The position numbers and the translations under genes were made by a program. This document shows positions 46,801 to 56,048 of a stretch of DNA of 64,000 nucleotides, one piece after another. Below the pieces are notes generated by a model. That model was not told where the DNA came from, searched no databases, and worked only from the letters and a program-made list of their open reading frames with translations. The first letter of the stretch is position 1; each line of letters opens with the position of its first letter. This DNA comes from Beijerinckiaceae bacterium (GTDB lineage Bacteria > Pseudomonadota > Alphaproteobacteria > Rhizobiales > Beijerinckiaceae). The DNA lies in contig CANGFT010000006.1 of assembly GCA_947453205.1 (NCBI GenBank), positions 1 to 64,000 of the forward strand. The letters run 5' to 3'.

Positions 46801-47233
46801 GGTCGACAATCCCGGCGTGCTCGAAGAACCGCCCGGCGGCTGGCATGACACAGGCGACATCGTGTCCATGGACGCCGAGCAGTTCATCACCATCAAGGGC
46901 CGCGCCAAACGCTTCGCCAAGATCGCAGGCGAGATGGTCTCGCTCACCGCTGTGGAGCAGATCTGCGGCGATCTGTGGCCGGAACATCCCCCTGCCGTCG
47001 TCGCCATGCCCGATGCGCGCAAGGGCGAACGCCTCGTCATGGTCACGACCAAGGCGGACGCGACCCGCGCCGAGGTGCAGGCCTGGATGAAGGAGCAGGG
47101 CGCGACGGAGCTGATGTTCCCCTCCGAAATCATCAGCGTCGACGCGCTGCCGCTGCTGGGCTCCGGCAAGACGGATTATGTCGAGCTTGACCGCATGGTG
47201 CGCAGCAAGCTCGGCCTCCTGACGGTCGCCTGA
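43832..47233 (+). CDS. Fused MFS / PlsC-type acyltransferase / AMP-dependent acyl-ACP synthetase (Aas/LplT-like)
   Basis: MFS N-terminus; [15 protein letters not shown] and [20 protein letters not shown] acyltransferase motifs; [21 protein letters not shown] and [11 protein letters not shown] AMP-binding motifs. Confidence 0.93.
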   Translation: [1133 protein letters not shown]

Positions 47234-47234
47234 C

Positions 47235-47840
47235 ATGGCGGGCGCAACCGCAGCCAAACGCCCGCGCAACGCCGCAGGCACAAGGGCGAGCATCGAGAAG
47301 GCCGCGCTGCGTCTCTTTGCGGAGAAGGGCGTGGAAGGCGCGACCATCCGAGACCTCGCCCTTGCCGTGGGCGTCGCGGATGCGGCGCTCTATCGCTACT
47401 TCCATTCCAAGGAAGAGATCGCGGCGGAGCTGTTCGCCGCGCATTACGGCGCTTTGGCCCGGCGCATAGATGAAATCGCCGCAAGGGAGTTGCCGCTGAC
47501 GGAGACCATCGCCGCGCTGGTCCAGATGCTCTGCGCCCTGTTCGACGATGCGCCGGATGTGTTCAGCTTCATCCTGCTGAACCAGCATGCGCATCTGCGC
47601 TATGTGCGGGAAGAGGCCAATGCGGTGGAGTCCCTGCGCGACATCATGCGCAACGGCTATTTGAAGGGCGAACTCGCCATTGCTGACCACGAGCTTGCGG
47701 CCGCCATGGCCCTGGGGGCGGTGCTGCAGCCCTGCGTGTTCAAGCTCTATGGCCGCCTGCCCGGCCCCATGCAGGATCGGTCGCTTGACCTGACGCAAGC
47801 AGCGCTGCGCGTTTTGGGGATCAGGCCCATATCGATTTAA
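47235..47840 (+). CDS. TetR/AcrR family transcriptional regulator
   Basis: SIEKAALRLFAEKGVEGATIRDLALAVGVADAALYRYFHSKEEIAAELF. Starts 1 bp after the upstream stop. Confidence 0.93.
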   Translation: MAGATAAKRPRNAAGTRASIEKAALRLFAEKGVEGATIRDLALAVGVADAALYRYFHSKEEIAAELFAAHYGALARRIDEIAARELPLTETIAALVQMLCALFDDAPDVFSFILLNQHAHLRYVREEANAVESLRDIMRNGYLKGELAIADHELAAAMALGAVLQPCVFKLYGRLPGPMQDRSLDLTQAALRVLGIRPISI

Positions 47841-47960
47841 AAGGACCATCGGGCGCAACGCTGCGGCCACGTTGCAGGTTCCGCGAATCAGCAGAAACGA
47901 CGCCCCCCTTGGCGCGGGCGCTCCAAAGGGTCATAACCCCCTGACAAGGAGAGCCTGCCC

Positions 47961-50624
47961 ATGCGCACCGACACTGCACAGCCCGTCCGCCTGAGCGACT
48001 ATCGCGCCCCCGATCATCTGATCGACGAGGTCAATCTCGACATCAGGCTGAATCTGACGGCGACCCATGTGCGGGCGCGCCTCTCCATACGCCCCAACCC
48101 CAAGGGCCGCCCCGGCGCTCCGCTGATTCTCAATGGCGATGGCCTCAACGCCACCACGGTCTTGCTCGACGGCGGCGCGCTTGATCTTGACGCAAGCGCC
48201 ATCGGCCCCGACGCCCTCACCATCAACGAGCCCCCGCGCCGGCCCTTTGAACTCACCATCGACACGATCATCGACCCCTCGGCCAATACCCAGCTCATGG
48301 GCCTTTATCGCTCAGGCTCCGCCTATTGCACCCAATGCGAGGCGGAGGGCTTTCGCCGCATCACCTATTTTCTCGACCGCCCGGATGTGCTGAGCGTCTA
48401 CACCACGCGAATCGAGGCGGAAAAGGCTGAGGCGCCGGTGCTGCTGGGCAATGGCAATCTCGTGGAGGGCGGCGATGTCGAGGGAACCTCCCGCCATTAC
48501 GCCATCTGGCAGGATCCCCATCCCAAGCCCTGCTATCTCTTCGCGCTGGTGGGCGGCGACCTCGGCTCCATCCACGACACATTCACCACCATGTCGGGCC
48601 GCGTGGTGAAGCTGGGCGTCTATGTGGAGCATGGCAACGAATCACGCGCCGCCTACGCCATGGATGCGCTCAAGCGCTGCATGCGCTGGGACGAGGAGGC
48701 CTTCGGCCGCGAATATGATCTCGACCTCTTCAACATCGTCGCCGTGTCCGACTTCAACATGGGCGCGATGGAGAACAAGGGCCTCAACATCTTCAACGAC
48801 AAATATGTGCTCGCCCTGCCGCGCACGGCGACCGATGTCGACTACGCCCATATCGAGGGCGTCATCGCCCATGAATATTTCCACAACTGGACAGGCAACC
48901 GAATCACCTGCCGCGACTGGTTCCAGCTCTGCCTGAAGGAAGGGCTCACCGTTTTCAGAGATCAGGAATTCTCATCCGACCAGCGTTCGCGCCCGGTCAA
49001 GCGCATCGCGGACATCCGCACACTGCGCGCCGCGCAATTCCCCGAGGATTCAGGTCCGCTCGCCCATAATGTGCGCCCCGAGACCTATCTGGAGATCAAC
49101 AACTTCTACACGCCGACCATTTATGAAAAAGGCGCCGAAGTCATCCGCATGTTGAAGACGCTGATCGGCGCGGACGCCTTCCGCAGGGGCATGGACCTCT
49201 ATTTCGAGCGCTGCGACGGCATGGCCGCGACGGTCGAGGACTTCATCGCCTGTTTCGCGCAAAGCTCCGGGCGCGACCTCAGCCAGTTCATGCGCTGGTA
49301 TTCGCAAGCGGGCACGCCGACGCTCACGGTCGCCAGCAGCTATGACGCCAGCGCGAAAACCTTCACGCTCGATCTGGCGCAGTCCACCGCGCCCACGCCC
49401 GGCCAGCCTGACAAACATCCGCTCGTGATCCCCGTCGCTCTGGGCCTCGTGGGCGCCGATGGCGACCTGCCGCTAACGACCCAGGGGCCGCATGAAGAGG
49501 GCGGCGCCAGCCCGCAGGAATGCGCGAGCGGCGTCTTCGAACTCGACAAGCCCGCGCGCCGCATCGTATTCCATGATGTGGCGGAGCGCCCCGTGCCCTC
49601 CATCCTCCGTGGTTTCTCGGCGCCGGTGAAGCTTGATCTCGACTCCAGCTCAGAAGACCTTCTGACGCTGGCCGCGCGCGACAGCGATCTCTTCAATCGC
49701 TGGCAGGCCATCCAGACCTCCGCCACCCGCCTGCTGATCGCCTCGGTTTCAACCATTCGCGGCGGCGGCGCCCCACGGATGGATGCGCGCTTTCCCGAGG
49801 CGCTAGGACAGGTGCTGACAGCCTTCGCCTCAGATCCCGCCTTCACCGCGCAGGCGATCAGCCTGCCTGCCGAGGCCGACATCGCCCGCGAGATCGCAGG
49901 GGATGTCGACCCTGACGCCGTCCACCTCGCGCGCCGCGCCTTGCGCCAGAGCCTTGGCGAAAGCCTGCGGAGCCAGCTGCTGCAGGTCTATGAGTCCCTC
50001 TCGACCGATGCGCCCTATTCGCCTGACGCGCGCAGCGCCGGCGCCAGGGCCCTCCGCAATGCGGCGCTTGACCTCATTGCGGCAGGCGACCGGGAGATGG
50101 GCGCGCAGATCGCCATGCGCCAGTTCGAAAGCGCGCATAACATGACCGATCAGTTCGGCGCCCTCGCCGTGCTCTCGCTCATCCCCGGCGGCCAGCGGGA
50201 GAAGGCGCTCGACACATTCTACCGAACCCATGCCGCCGACCATCTGGTGGTGGACAAATGGTTCGCCCTGCAAGGCCTGATCCCGGAGGAGGGGACCATC
50301 GAGCGCGTGCGCATGCTCATGCAGCACCACGCCTTCACTTATTCCAATCCCAATCGCCTGCGCTCGCTGATCGGGAGCTTCGCCGGAAACCTGACGCAAT
50401 TCCACGCCGCCGACGGGCGCGGCTATGATCTCATCGCCACCGTGGTGAGCGAGCTCGACAGCCGCAACCCGCAGGTCGCGGCCCGCCTGCTCGGCGCCTT
50501 CCGCACATGGCGCTCCATGGAGGCGGGGCGGCGCGCCCATGCCGAGGCGGCGTTGAAACGCGTGGCCGCGCAACAGGGTCTCTCAGCAGACGTGCGCGAC
50601 ATCGTCGACCGCTCGCTGGCGTGA
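47961..50624 (+). CDS. pepN: Aminopeptidase N (M1)
   Basis: GAMENKGLNIFNDKYVLA; VIAHEYFHNWTGNRITCRDWFQLCLKEGLTVFRDQEFS. Confidence 0.96.
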   Translation: MRTDTAQPVRLSDYRAPDHLIDEVNLDIRLNLTATHVRARLSIRPNPKGRPGAPLILNGDGLNATTVLLDGGALDLDASAIGPDALTINEPPRRPFELTIDTIIDPSANTQLMGLYRSGSAYCTQCEAEGFRRITYFLDRPDVLSVYTTRIEAEKAEAPVLLGNGNLVEGGDVEGTSRHYAIWQDPHPKPCYLFALVGGDLGSIHDTFTTMSGRVVKLGVYVEHGNESRAAYAMDALKRCMRWDEEAFGREYDLDLFNIVAVSDFNMGAMENKGLNIFNDKYVLALPRTATDVDYAHIEGVIAHEYFHNWTGNRITCRDWFQLCLKEGLTVFRDQEFSSDQRSRPVKRIADIRTLRAAQFPEDSGPLAHNVRPETYLEINNFYTPTIYEKGAEVIRMLKTLIGADAFRRGMDLYFERCDGMAATVEDFIACFAQSSGRDLSQFMRWYSQAGTPTLTVASSYDASAKTFTLDLAQSTAPTPGQPDKHPLVIPVALGLVGADGDLPLTTQGPHEEGGASPQECASGVFELDKPARRIVFHDVAERPVPSILRGFSAPVKLDLDSSSEDLLTLAARDSDLFNRWQAIQTSATRLLIASVSTIRGGGAPRMDARFPEALGQVLTAFASDPAFTAQAISLPAEADIAREIAGDVDPDAVHLARRALRQSLGESLRSQLLQVYESLSTDAPYSPDARSAGARALRNAALDLIAAGDREMGAQIAMRQFESAHNMTDQFGALAVLSLIPGGQREKALDTFYRTHAADHLVVDKWFALQGLIPEEGTIERVRMLMQHHAFTYSNPNRLRSLIGSFAGNLTQFHAADGRGYDLIATVVSELDSRNPQVAARLLGAFRTWRSMEAGRRAHAEAALKRVAAQQGLSADVRDIVDRSLA

Positions 50625-50750
50625 CGAGGGCGCGCAAAATAACTTTGGACTCCTTTCGTTCGTGTCCGCGGCGCCCATAAAAAAACTTAATTGACGCAAC
50701 GGATCATTAACCTCTGGACAAAAATCCCCTCCCGGATTCAACTGCGGATG

Positions 50751-50785
50751 ATTCGCTGGCAGATGCGGCACATCGACCAGCGAAT
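50751..50785. repeat. Inverted repeat immediately upstream of the PAS kinase start
   Basis: ATTCGCTGG-N17-CCAGCGAAT, perfect 9-bp arms. Confidence 0.7.
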
Positions 50786-50791
50786 CGCCGA

Positions 50792-53122
50792 ATGAATTCT
50801 GGGGGCCATATGGCGCGTGCGAACGCAGCCAGCGCAGCCGTTCGAGCGGATGCGCTGCGATATCTTGCACGAATGTTGAGCGTCGTGACGACCGCGCGTA
50901 AGCCCGGCTTTTCAAGCAGGGCGCGCCGCGCTGCGCCGCTCGGATATGCGCTGGCCCTGCTGCTTTGCGCCGCCGCAGCGCTCTTTTATGCGCTTCAGAC
51001 CCGCGACCGGGCGATCGAGGAGGCCCGCAGCGAAGTCGAACTGGCGGGCGCCGCCGTCATTGCCCAAATCGCGACCCTCCAAACCACCGCCGACGCCGAA
51101 TACCTTGCAAAGGTCTTGCCAGAGCGCGCGCTGCGCAACGAACGCTATCTTCTCATCAGCAACGCCGACGGCCAGATCGTGGCGAGCGTCCCCAGCGCGC
51201 GCGCGGCGGACGGGCTTCTGGCAGCAAAGCTAGGTTCAGGCCTGCCCCTGCTGACATTCGCGGAAAAAGCGGGCGCGCTGCGCATCGCTCTCGATAGCGG
51301 CGAGGAAGCTCTGGCCGCCGTCAGGAACCTGCCGCAAGGCGCCGGGCAGGTGGCGGTGATCCAGCCATTACATGGCGCCCTCAGGGACTGGCGCGCAAAC
51401 ATGCTGCGCACCGCTCTTCTGGTTATGGCGCTCGGCGCCATCTTCGCGTTTGGCTGCATCGCGCTCCTGCGGGAGACGCGCGCGCGGCGCCAGTCGCAAT
51501 CATCTTATGAGGCCTTGAACGCGCGCATGGGCGCGGCCCTCAGCCAGGGTCGTTGCGGTCTTTGGGATTGGGATTTGTCACGGGGCCGGATCTTCTGGTC
51601 GGCCTCCATGTATGAGCTTCTGGGGCTGGAGGCGAGCGCCGCCTCTCTGTCCTGCGGGGATGTCAGCAACCTGCTTCATCCCGCAGATGGCGACCTTGCC
51701 GCCATAGCGCAAAACCTCAGCGCATCCGGCGCCGGCGGCATCGACTACACCTTGCGGCTGCGCAATGGCGCGGGGAATTGGGTCTGGCTGCGCCTGCGCG
51801 CGCAGATCACGCGGGATGCGGGCGCCGACAGCCCCCATCTCGTGGGCATCGCCATCGACATCTCCGATCAGCAGGCCCTCGCCGAACGCTCGGCCACCGC
51901 AGATCTGCGCCTGCGCGACGCCATCGAGACTGTGTCGGAAGCCTTCGTGCTCTGGGACGCCGACAATCAGCTGGTGATGTGCAATTCCAAATTCCAGCGC
52001 CTGCATGATCTGCCGACGAACGCCATCGTCCCCGGCCGCCCCTATCACGAAGTCATGTCCATGGGCACGCCGCTGGCGGTGCGCGCGCAGGTGCCGCTGG
52101 GCGAGCGCCCGCAGGCCGGCGCCCGCACCTATGAAGCGCGCCTCGCTGATGGCCGCTGGCTGCAGATCAACGAGCGGCGCACCAAGGATGGGGGCTATGT
52201 CTCCGTCGGCACGGACATCACGACGCTCAAGCGCCATGAAGAGCAGCTTCTGGAATCTGAACGCCGCCTGATGGCGACCGTCGCCGACCTGCGCCGCTCG
52301 CGCCAGACGCTCGAAGTGCAGGCAGGCCAGCTCGCGGACCTCGCCGAGCGTTACCTCGAACAGAAAGCCGAGGCCGAAAGCGCCAACCGCGCGAAATCAG
52401 AATTTTTGGCCAATATGAGCCACGAGCTGCGCACCCCGCTCAACGCCATCATCGGCTTCTCCGAAATGATGGAGCATCAGACCTTCGGCGCCCTGGGCAA
52501 CGAGCGTTATGTCGATTACTGCGCCCATATCCGCAAGAGCGGCGAGGGCCTGCTCTCGGTGATCTCCGATGTGCTGGACATGTCGCGCATCGAAGCGGGG
52601 CGCCTCAGCCTTCAACGCGAGACGGTCGATGTCCAGGAGGTCATCAGCGGCTGCGTCGCGGCCCTGCGCGGCGACGCCGAGAGCAAGGGCGTCGCGCTCT
52701 CCACCAGCGCGCTGGAGGCGCAGGCGATCAGCGGCGACAAGGAGCAGCTGCAGAAGGTGCTCGACAGCCTGCTGCGCAACGCGCTGAAGTTCACGCCCAG
52801 CGGCGGCCTTGTGAATGTGCGCATGCGCATCCTGCCCGAGAGCGTCAAGATCTATGTCGAGGACACCGGCGTCGGCATTCCGCCCGAGGCGCTGGCGCGC
52901 GTGGGGCGCCCCTTCGAGCAGATCGACACGCCGCTCGAAGACGGCATGCGCGGTTCGGGGCTGGGCCTGGCCATCGCGCGCTCGCTGGTGGAGCTGCATG
53001 GCGGTTCGCTGCGCATCCGCAGCGTCATGGGCGCGGGGACGAGCGTGCGCATAGAGCTGCCCATCAAGGCCACGATGATGGGCGTCGTCTATCCCGACGC
53101 CATCGGCCACCGCGCCGCCTGA
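50792..53122 (+). CDS. PAS-domain sensor histidine kinase (hybrid-free HK)
   Basis: TM region; PAS segments; SEFLANMSHELRTPLNAIIGFSEMM H-box; VEDTGVGIPPEAL and GSGLGLAIARSLVELHGG. Start uncertain. Confidence 0.92.
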   Translation: MNSGGHMARANAASAAVRADALRYLARMLSVVTTARKPGFSSRARRAAPLGYALALLLCAAAALFYALQTRDRAIEEARSEVELAGAAVIAQIATLQTTADAEYLAKVLPERALRNERYLLISNADGQIVASVPSARAADGLLAAKLGSGLPLLTFAEKAGALRIALDSGEEALAAVRNLPQGAGQVAVIQPLHGALRDWRANMLRTALLVMALGAIFAFGCIALLRETRARRQSQSSYEALNARMGAALSQGRCGLWDWDLSRGRIFWSASMYELLGLEASAASLSCGDVSNLLHPADGDLAAIAQNLSASGAGGIDYTLRLRNGAGNWVWLRLRAQITRDAGADSPHLVGIAIDISDQQALAERSATADLRLRDAIETVSEAFVLWDADNQLVMCNSKFQRLHDLPTNAIVPGRPYHEVMSMGTPLAVRAQVPLGERPQAGARTYEARLADGRWLQINERRTKDGGYVSVGTDITTLKRHEEQLLESERRLMATVADLRRSRQTLEVQAGQLADLAERYLEQKAEAESANRAKSEFLANMSHELRTPLNAIIGFSEMMEHQTFGALGNERYVDYCAHIRKSGEGLLSVISDVLDMSRIEAGRLSLQRETVDVQEVISGCVAALRGDAESKGVALSTSALEAQAISGDKEQLQKVLDSLLRNALKFTPSGGLVNVRMRILPESVKIYVEDTGVGIPPEALARVGRPFEQIDTPLEDGMRGSGLGLAIARSLVELHGGSLRIRSVMGAGTSVRIELPIKATMMGVVYPDAIGHRAA

Positions 53123-53126
53123 CGCT

Positions 53127-56048
53127 TCAGTCGAGGAGCCGTCGGAACAGGGCCCGCACGGCCTTGCGGGTCTCGACAAGCTGGCGCTCAAGCCGCGCGA
53201 AATCAGGACAATCAGCAGCCGCAGCGATGCGTCGCAAAACACCCGCCGCAGCCTTCGCGGGATCGAAAGCGCCCTCGGTCGTCAGCCGCAGCATCTGCAT
53301 CACCGTCGAATAGAGCCGGTGCGCCCCCACCAGCAAGTCAGCATCCGCCTCCGCCAGCAGGCCAAGCCGCCCGGCCCCGGCGATGACGCCAGCCGTCTCC
53401 ACCGAGAGGATCTCCGGGTGTTCGCCGCAGTGGCGCAGCGCGAGATATTGCGCGATGAATTCAACGTCGATGACGCCGCCTGAGGCGAGCTTCAGATCCC
53501 AGGGGTCCGCCTCGCCCTTCTCCTGCGCGATCAAGGCGCGCATGTCGCGTACTGTCTTGCGCAGGGCCTCATCATCACGCCGCAGGCCAACAATGGCGCC
53601 GATGGCGGCCTGCAACTCCGCGCCAAGGGATTCATCCCCGGCGACGACGCGCGCGCGTGTGAGCGTCATATGCTCCCAGGTCTCAGCCTCGCTGGCCTGA
53701 TAATCGCGGAAGCTGCGCATTTGCGTGGCGACAGGCCCCTGCCCGCCGGAGGGGCGCAGGCGCATGTCGATGTCATAGAGCCGCCCCCGCCGGGTCGCCA
53801 CGGTGAGGGAGGAGACAAGGCGCTGCGTCAGGCGCGTGTAATACTGGATCGCATGGAGGCGCCGCGGGCCATCGGACTCCGCATGAGCCTCATCGAAATC
53901 ATAGAGCAGCACGAGGTCGAGATCGGATGAGGCGGTCATCTCGCGCGAACCAAGCTTGCCCATGCCCAGCACCACGCAACGCCCGCCGGGAATGACGCCA
54001 TATTCGGCGGCGAAGCTCTGCTCTACATGCTCCAGGGCGACCCGCAGGATCGAGCCCGCCAACGCGGCATAAGCGCGCCCCGCGTCGAGCGGATCGATCT
54101 GGCTGGCGAGCGTGCGCACGCCGATGAGGAACATCTCCTCCTGCGCCATGTCGCGCAGATTATCCAGAAACTCCTCGGTGCTGCGCGAAGTCTGCACCAG
54201 GCGCGCCGCGCGGCCCTCATAGGCGCCCTCATCGACCGGCGCCTGCAGCAAAGCAGGATCAATGGCCGCATCGAGCAGGTGTGGACGCATCGCCACCACG
54301 CGCGCAAGCCTTGGCGCGCCGCCCAGAATGTCGCCGAAGAGATCGCGCACGCTGGCGTTGGCGCGCAGGATCGAGAAGAGCTCCACAGCCGCGGGCATGC
54401 GCATCAGCGCGGCGTCGAAGGCGTCAAGGGCGGCGTCGGCGTCGCCGCTGCCAGAAAAGCTTTCGAGCAGCGCGGGCACCAACTCCGTCAGCACCTCGCG
54501 CGTGCGCGGGCTCTGCACGGCGGGCCTGCGCCCGAAATGCCAGCCGCGAATGGTCTCGGCGGCGCGGGCGGGATCCTGAAAGCCAAGGCGCGAAAGGGTC
54601 GCGAGCGTGTCGGGATCATCGGTCACGCCGGTGAAGACAAGGCTGCCCGCGCCGGTGTCGAGGCCCGGCGCATGTTCGAAGAGCCGCGCATAATGGCGCT
54701 CGACGAGCCGCAGATGATGGGTGAGCGCCTTTTCGAAAGAGGCGAGCCGCGCATAGCCGCAGAATTTCGCGAAACGCTTGAGCGCCTCAGGGTCGCTCGG
54801 CAGGCGCTGGGTCTGTTCATCCGCGATCATCTGCAGGCGATGCTCGACGCCGCGCAGGAATTTATAGCCGATGCTGAGATCGTCCACCGCATCCTGCGTC
54901 ACCCAGCCGTCGACCTCAAGGGCGGCGAGCATGTCGAGGGTGCGCGCGCCGCGCAATTGCACGCGCCGACCGCCGAATATGAGTTGCTGCGTCTGCACGA
55001 AGAACTCGACTTCGCGAATCCCGCCCCGCCCCAGCTTCACATCATGGCCCGCGACCGCCACTTCCGCATGGCCGCGCACCGCGTGGATCTGCCGCTTCAT
55101 CGCGTGAATGTCGGCGATGGCCGCATAGTCGAAATATTTGCGCCAGATGAAGGGCGCGAGATCGCTGAGGAAGGCGGCGCCGAGCGGCTTGTCGCCCGCC
55201 ACCGGCCGCGCCTTGATGAGCGCCGCGCGCTCCCAGTTCTGGCCGAGCATTTCATAATAGGAAAAGGCTGCGGGCAGCGAGATGGCGACGGCGGTGGAGC
55301 CGGGGTCCGGACGCAGGCGCAGATCGACCCGCAGCACATAGCCATCGCCGGTGCGCTCCTGCAAAAGCTTCGCCAGAGCGCGGGTGACGCGCACGAAGAT
55401 GGCCGAGGCCTCCTGCCCCTCATTCACCGAATCCGCCTCGGGGTCGAAGAAGACGATGAGGTCGATGTCGCTGGAATAATTGAGCTCGCCGGCGCCATGC
55501 TTGCCCATGGCCAGCACGACGACGCCGCAGCCCTCTTCAGGATCGCCAGCATCGCGCAGGGTCAGCTTGCCTTCATGGGCGGCGACGCGCAGCAGATAGC
55601 GCAGGGCGTTGGAGACGGCGGCGTCGGCGAACCGCGTCAGGGCCCCCGTCACATCCACCACATCCCAGATGCCCCCGAGATCAGCGAGCGCGATCAGCAG
55701 GGCGGCCGCTTGCTTGGCGCGCCGCAACGCCCGCATCACCTGCGCTTCATCGCCGCCGGCGTCGCAATCCCCGCAAAGGTCCGTCAGGATCTGTTCCAGC
55801 GCAGCCTCAGGCGGCGTCGACACCAGCGCCACGAGACGCTCGGGATCCTGCCGGATCAAGCGCCAGAGAAAAGATGAATGATCGGCGACGCCAAGCAGGA
55901 GGTCGCGCAGCAGGGGGGCGGCGTCGAGATGCGGCTGAAGGCCATCCTGCCCCAGGACATCGGCGAGCTTCAGCCGCGCGCCGCGGAGGTCGTCCACCCT
56001 CGGCGCCGTCCTGATGCGCGCAGCCAGGGATTGCGCGTGATCCGTCAT
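53127..56048 (-). CDS. glnE: Bifunctional glutamine-synthetase adenylyltransferase/deadenylase
   Basis: VVLAMGKHGAGELNYSSDIDLIVFFDP and VVLGMGKLGSREMTASSDLDLVLLYDF; GRGGIREVEFFVQTQQL. Confidence 0.97.
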   Translation of the reverse strand: MTDHAQSLAARIRTAPRVDDLRGARLKLADVLGQDGLQPHLDAAPLLRDLLLGVADHSSFLWRLIRQDPERLVALVSTPPEAALEQILTDLCGDCDAGGDEAQVMRALRRAKQAAALLIALADLGGIWDVVDVTGALTRFADAAVSNALRYLLRVAAHEGKLTLRDAGDPEEGCGVVVLAMGKHGAGELNYSSDIDLIVFFDPEADSVNEGQEASAIFVRVTRALAKLLQERTGDGYVLRVDLRLRPDPGSTAVAISLPAAFSYYEMLGQNWERAALIKARPVAGDKPLGAAFLSDLAPFIWRKYFDYAAIADIHAMKRQIHAVRGHAEVAVAGHDVKLGRGGIREVEFFVQTQQLIFGGRRVQLRGARTLDMLAALEVDGWVTQDAVDDLSIGYKFLRGVEHRLQMIADEQTQRLPSDPEALKRFAKFCGYARLASFEKALTHHLRLVERHYARLFEHAPGLDTGAGSLVFTGVTDDPDTLATLSRLGFQDPARAAETIRGWHFGRRPAVQSPRTREVLTELVPALLESFSGSGDADAALDAFDAALMRMPAAVELFSILRANASVRDLFGDILGGAPRLARVVAMRPHLLDAAIDPALLQAPVDEGAYEGRAARLVQTSRSTEEFLDNLRDMAQEEMFLIGVRTLASQIDPLDAGRAYAALAGSILRVALEHVEQSFAAEYGVIPGGRCVVLGMGKLGSREMTASSDLDLVLLYDFDEAHAESDGPRRLHAIQYYTRLTQRLVSSLTVATRRGRLYDIDMRLRPSGGQGPVATQMRSFRDYQASEAETWEHMTLTRARVVAGDESLGAELQAAIGAIVGLRRDDEALRKTVRDMRALIAQEKGEADPWDLKLASGGVIDVEFIAQYLALRHCGEHPEILSVETAGVIAGAGRLGLLAEADADLLVGAHRLYSTVMQMLRLTTEGAFDPAKAAAGVLRRIAAAADCPDFARLERQLVETRKAVRALFRRLLD

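Noticed and set aside
54027-55877. 616-aa plus-strand ORF antisense to glnE
   Set aside because: Antisense shadow of a clear GlnE coding frame; His/Arg/Gly-rich with no motifs.
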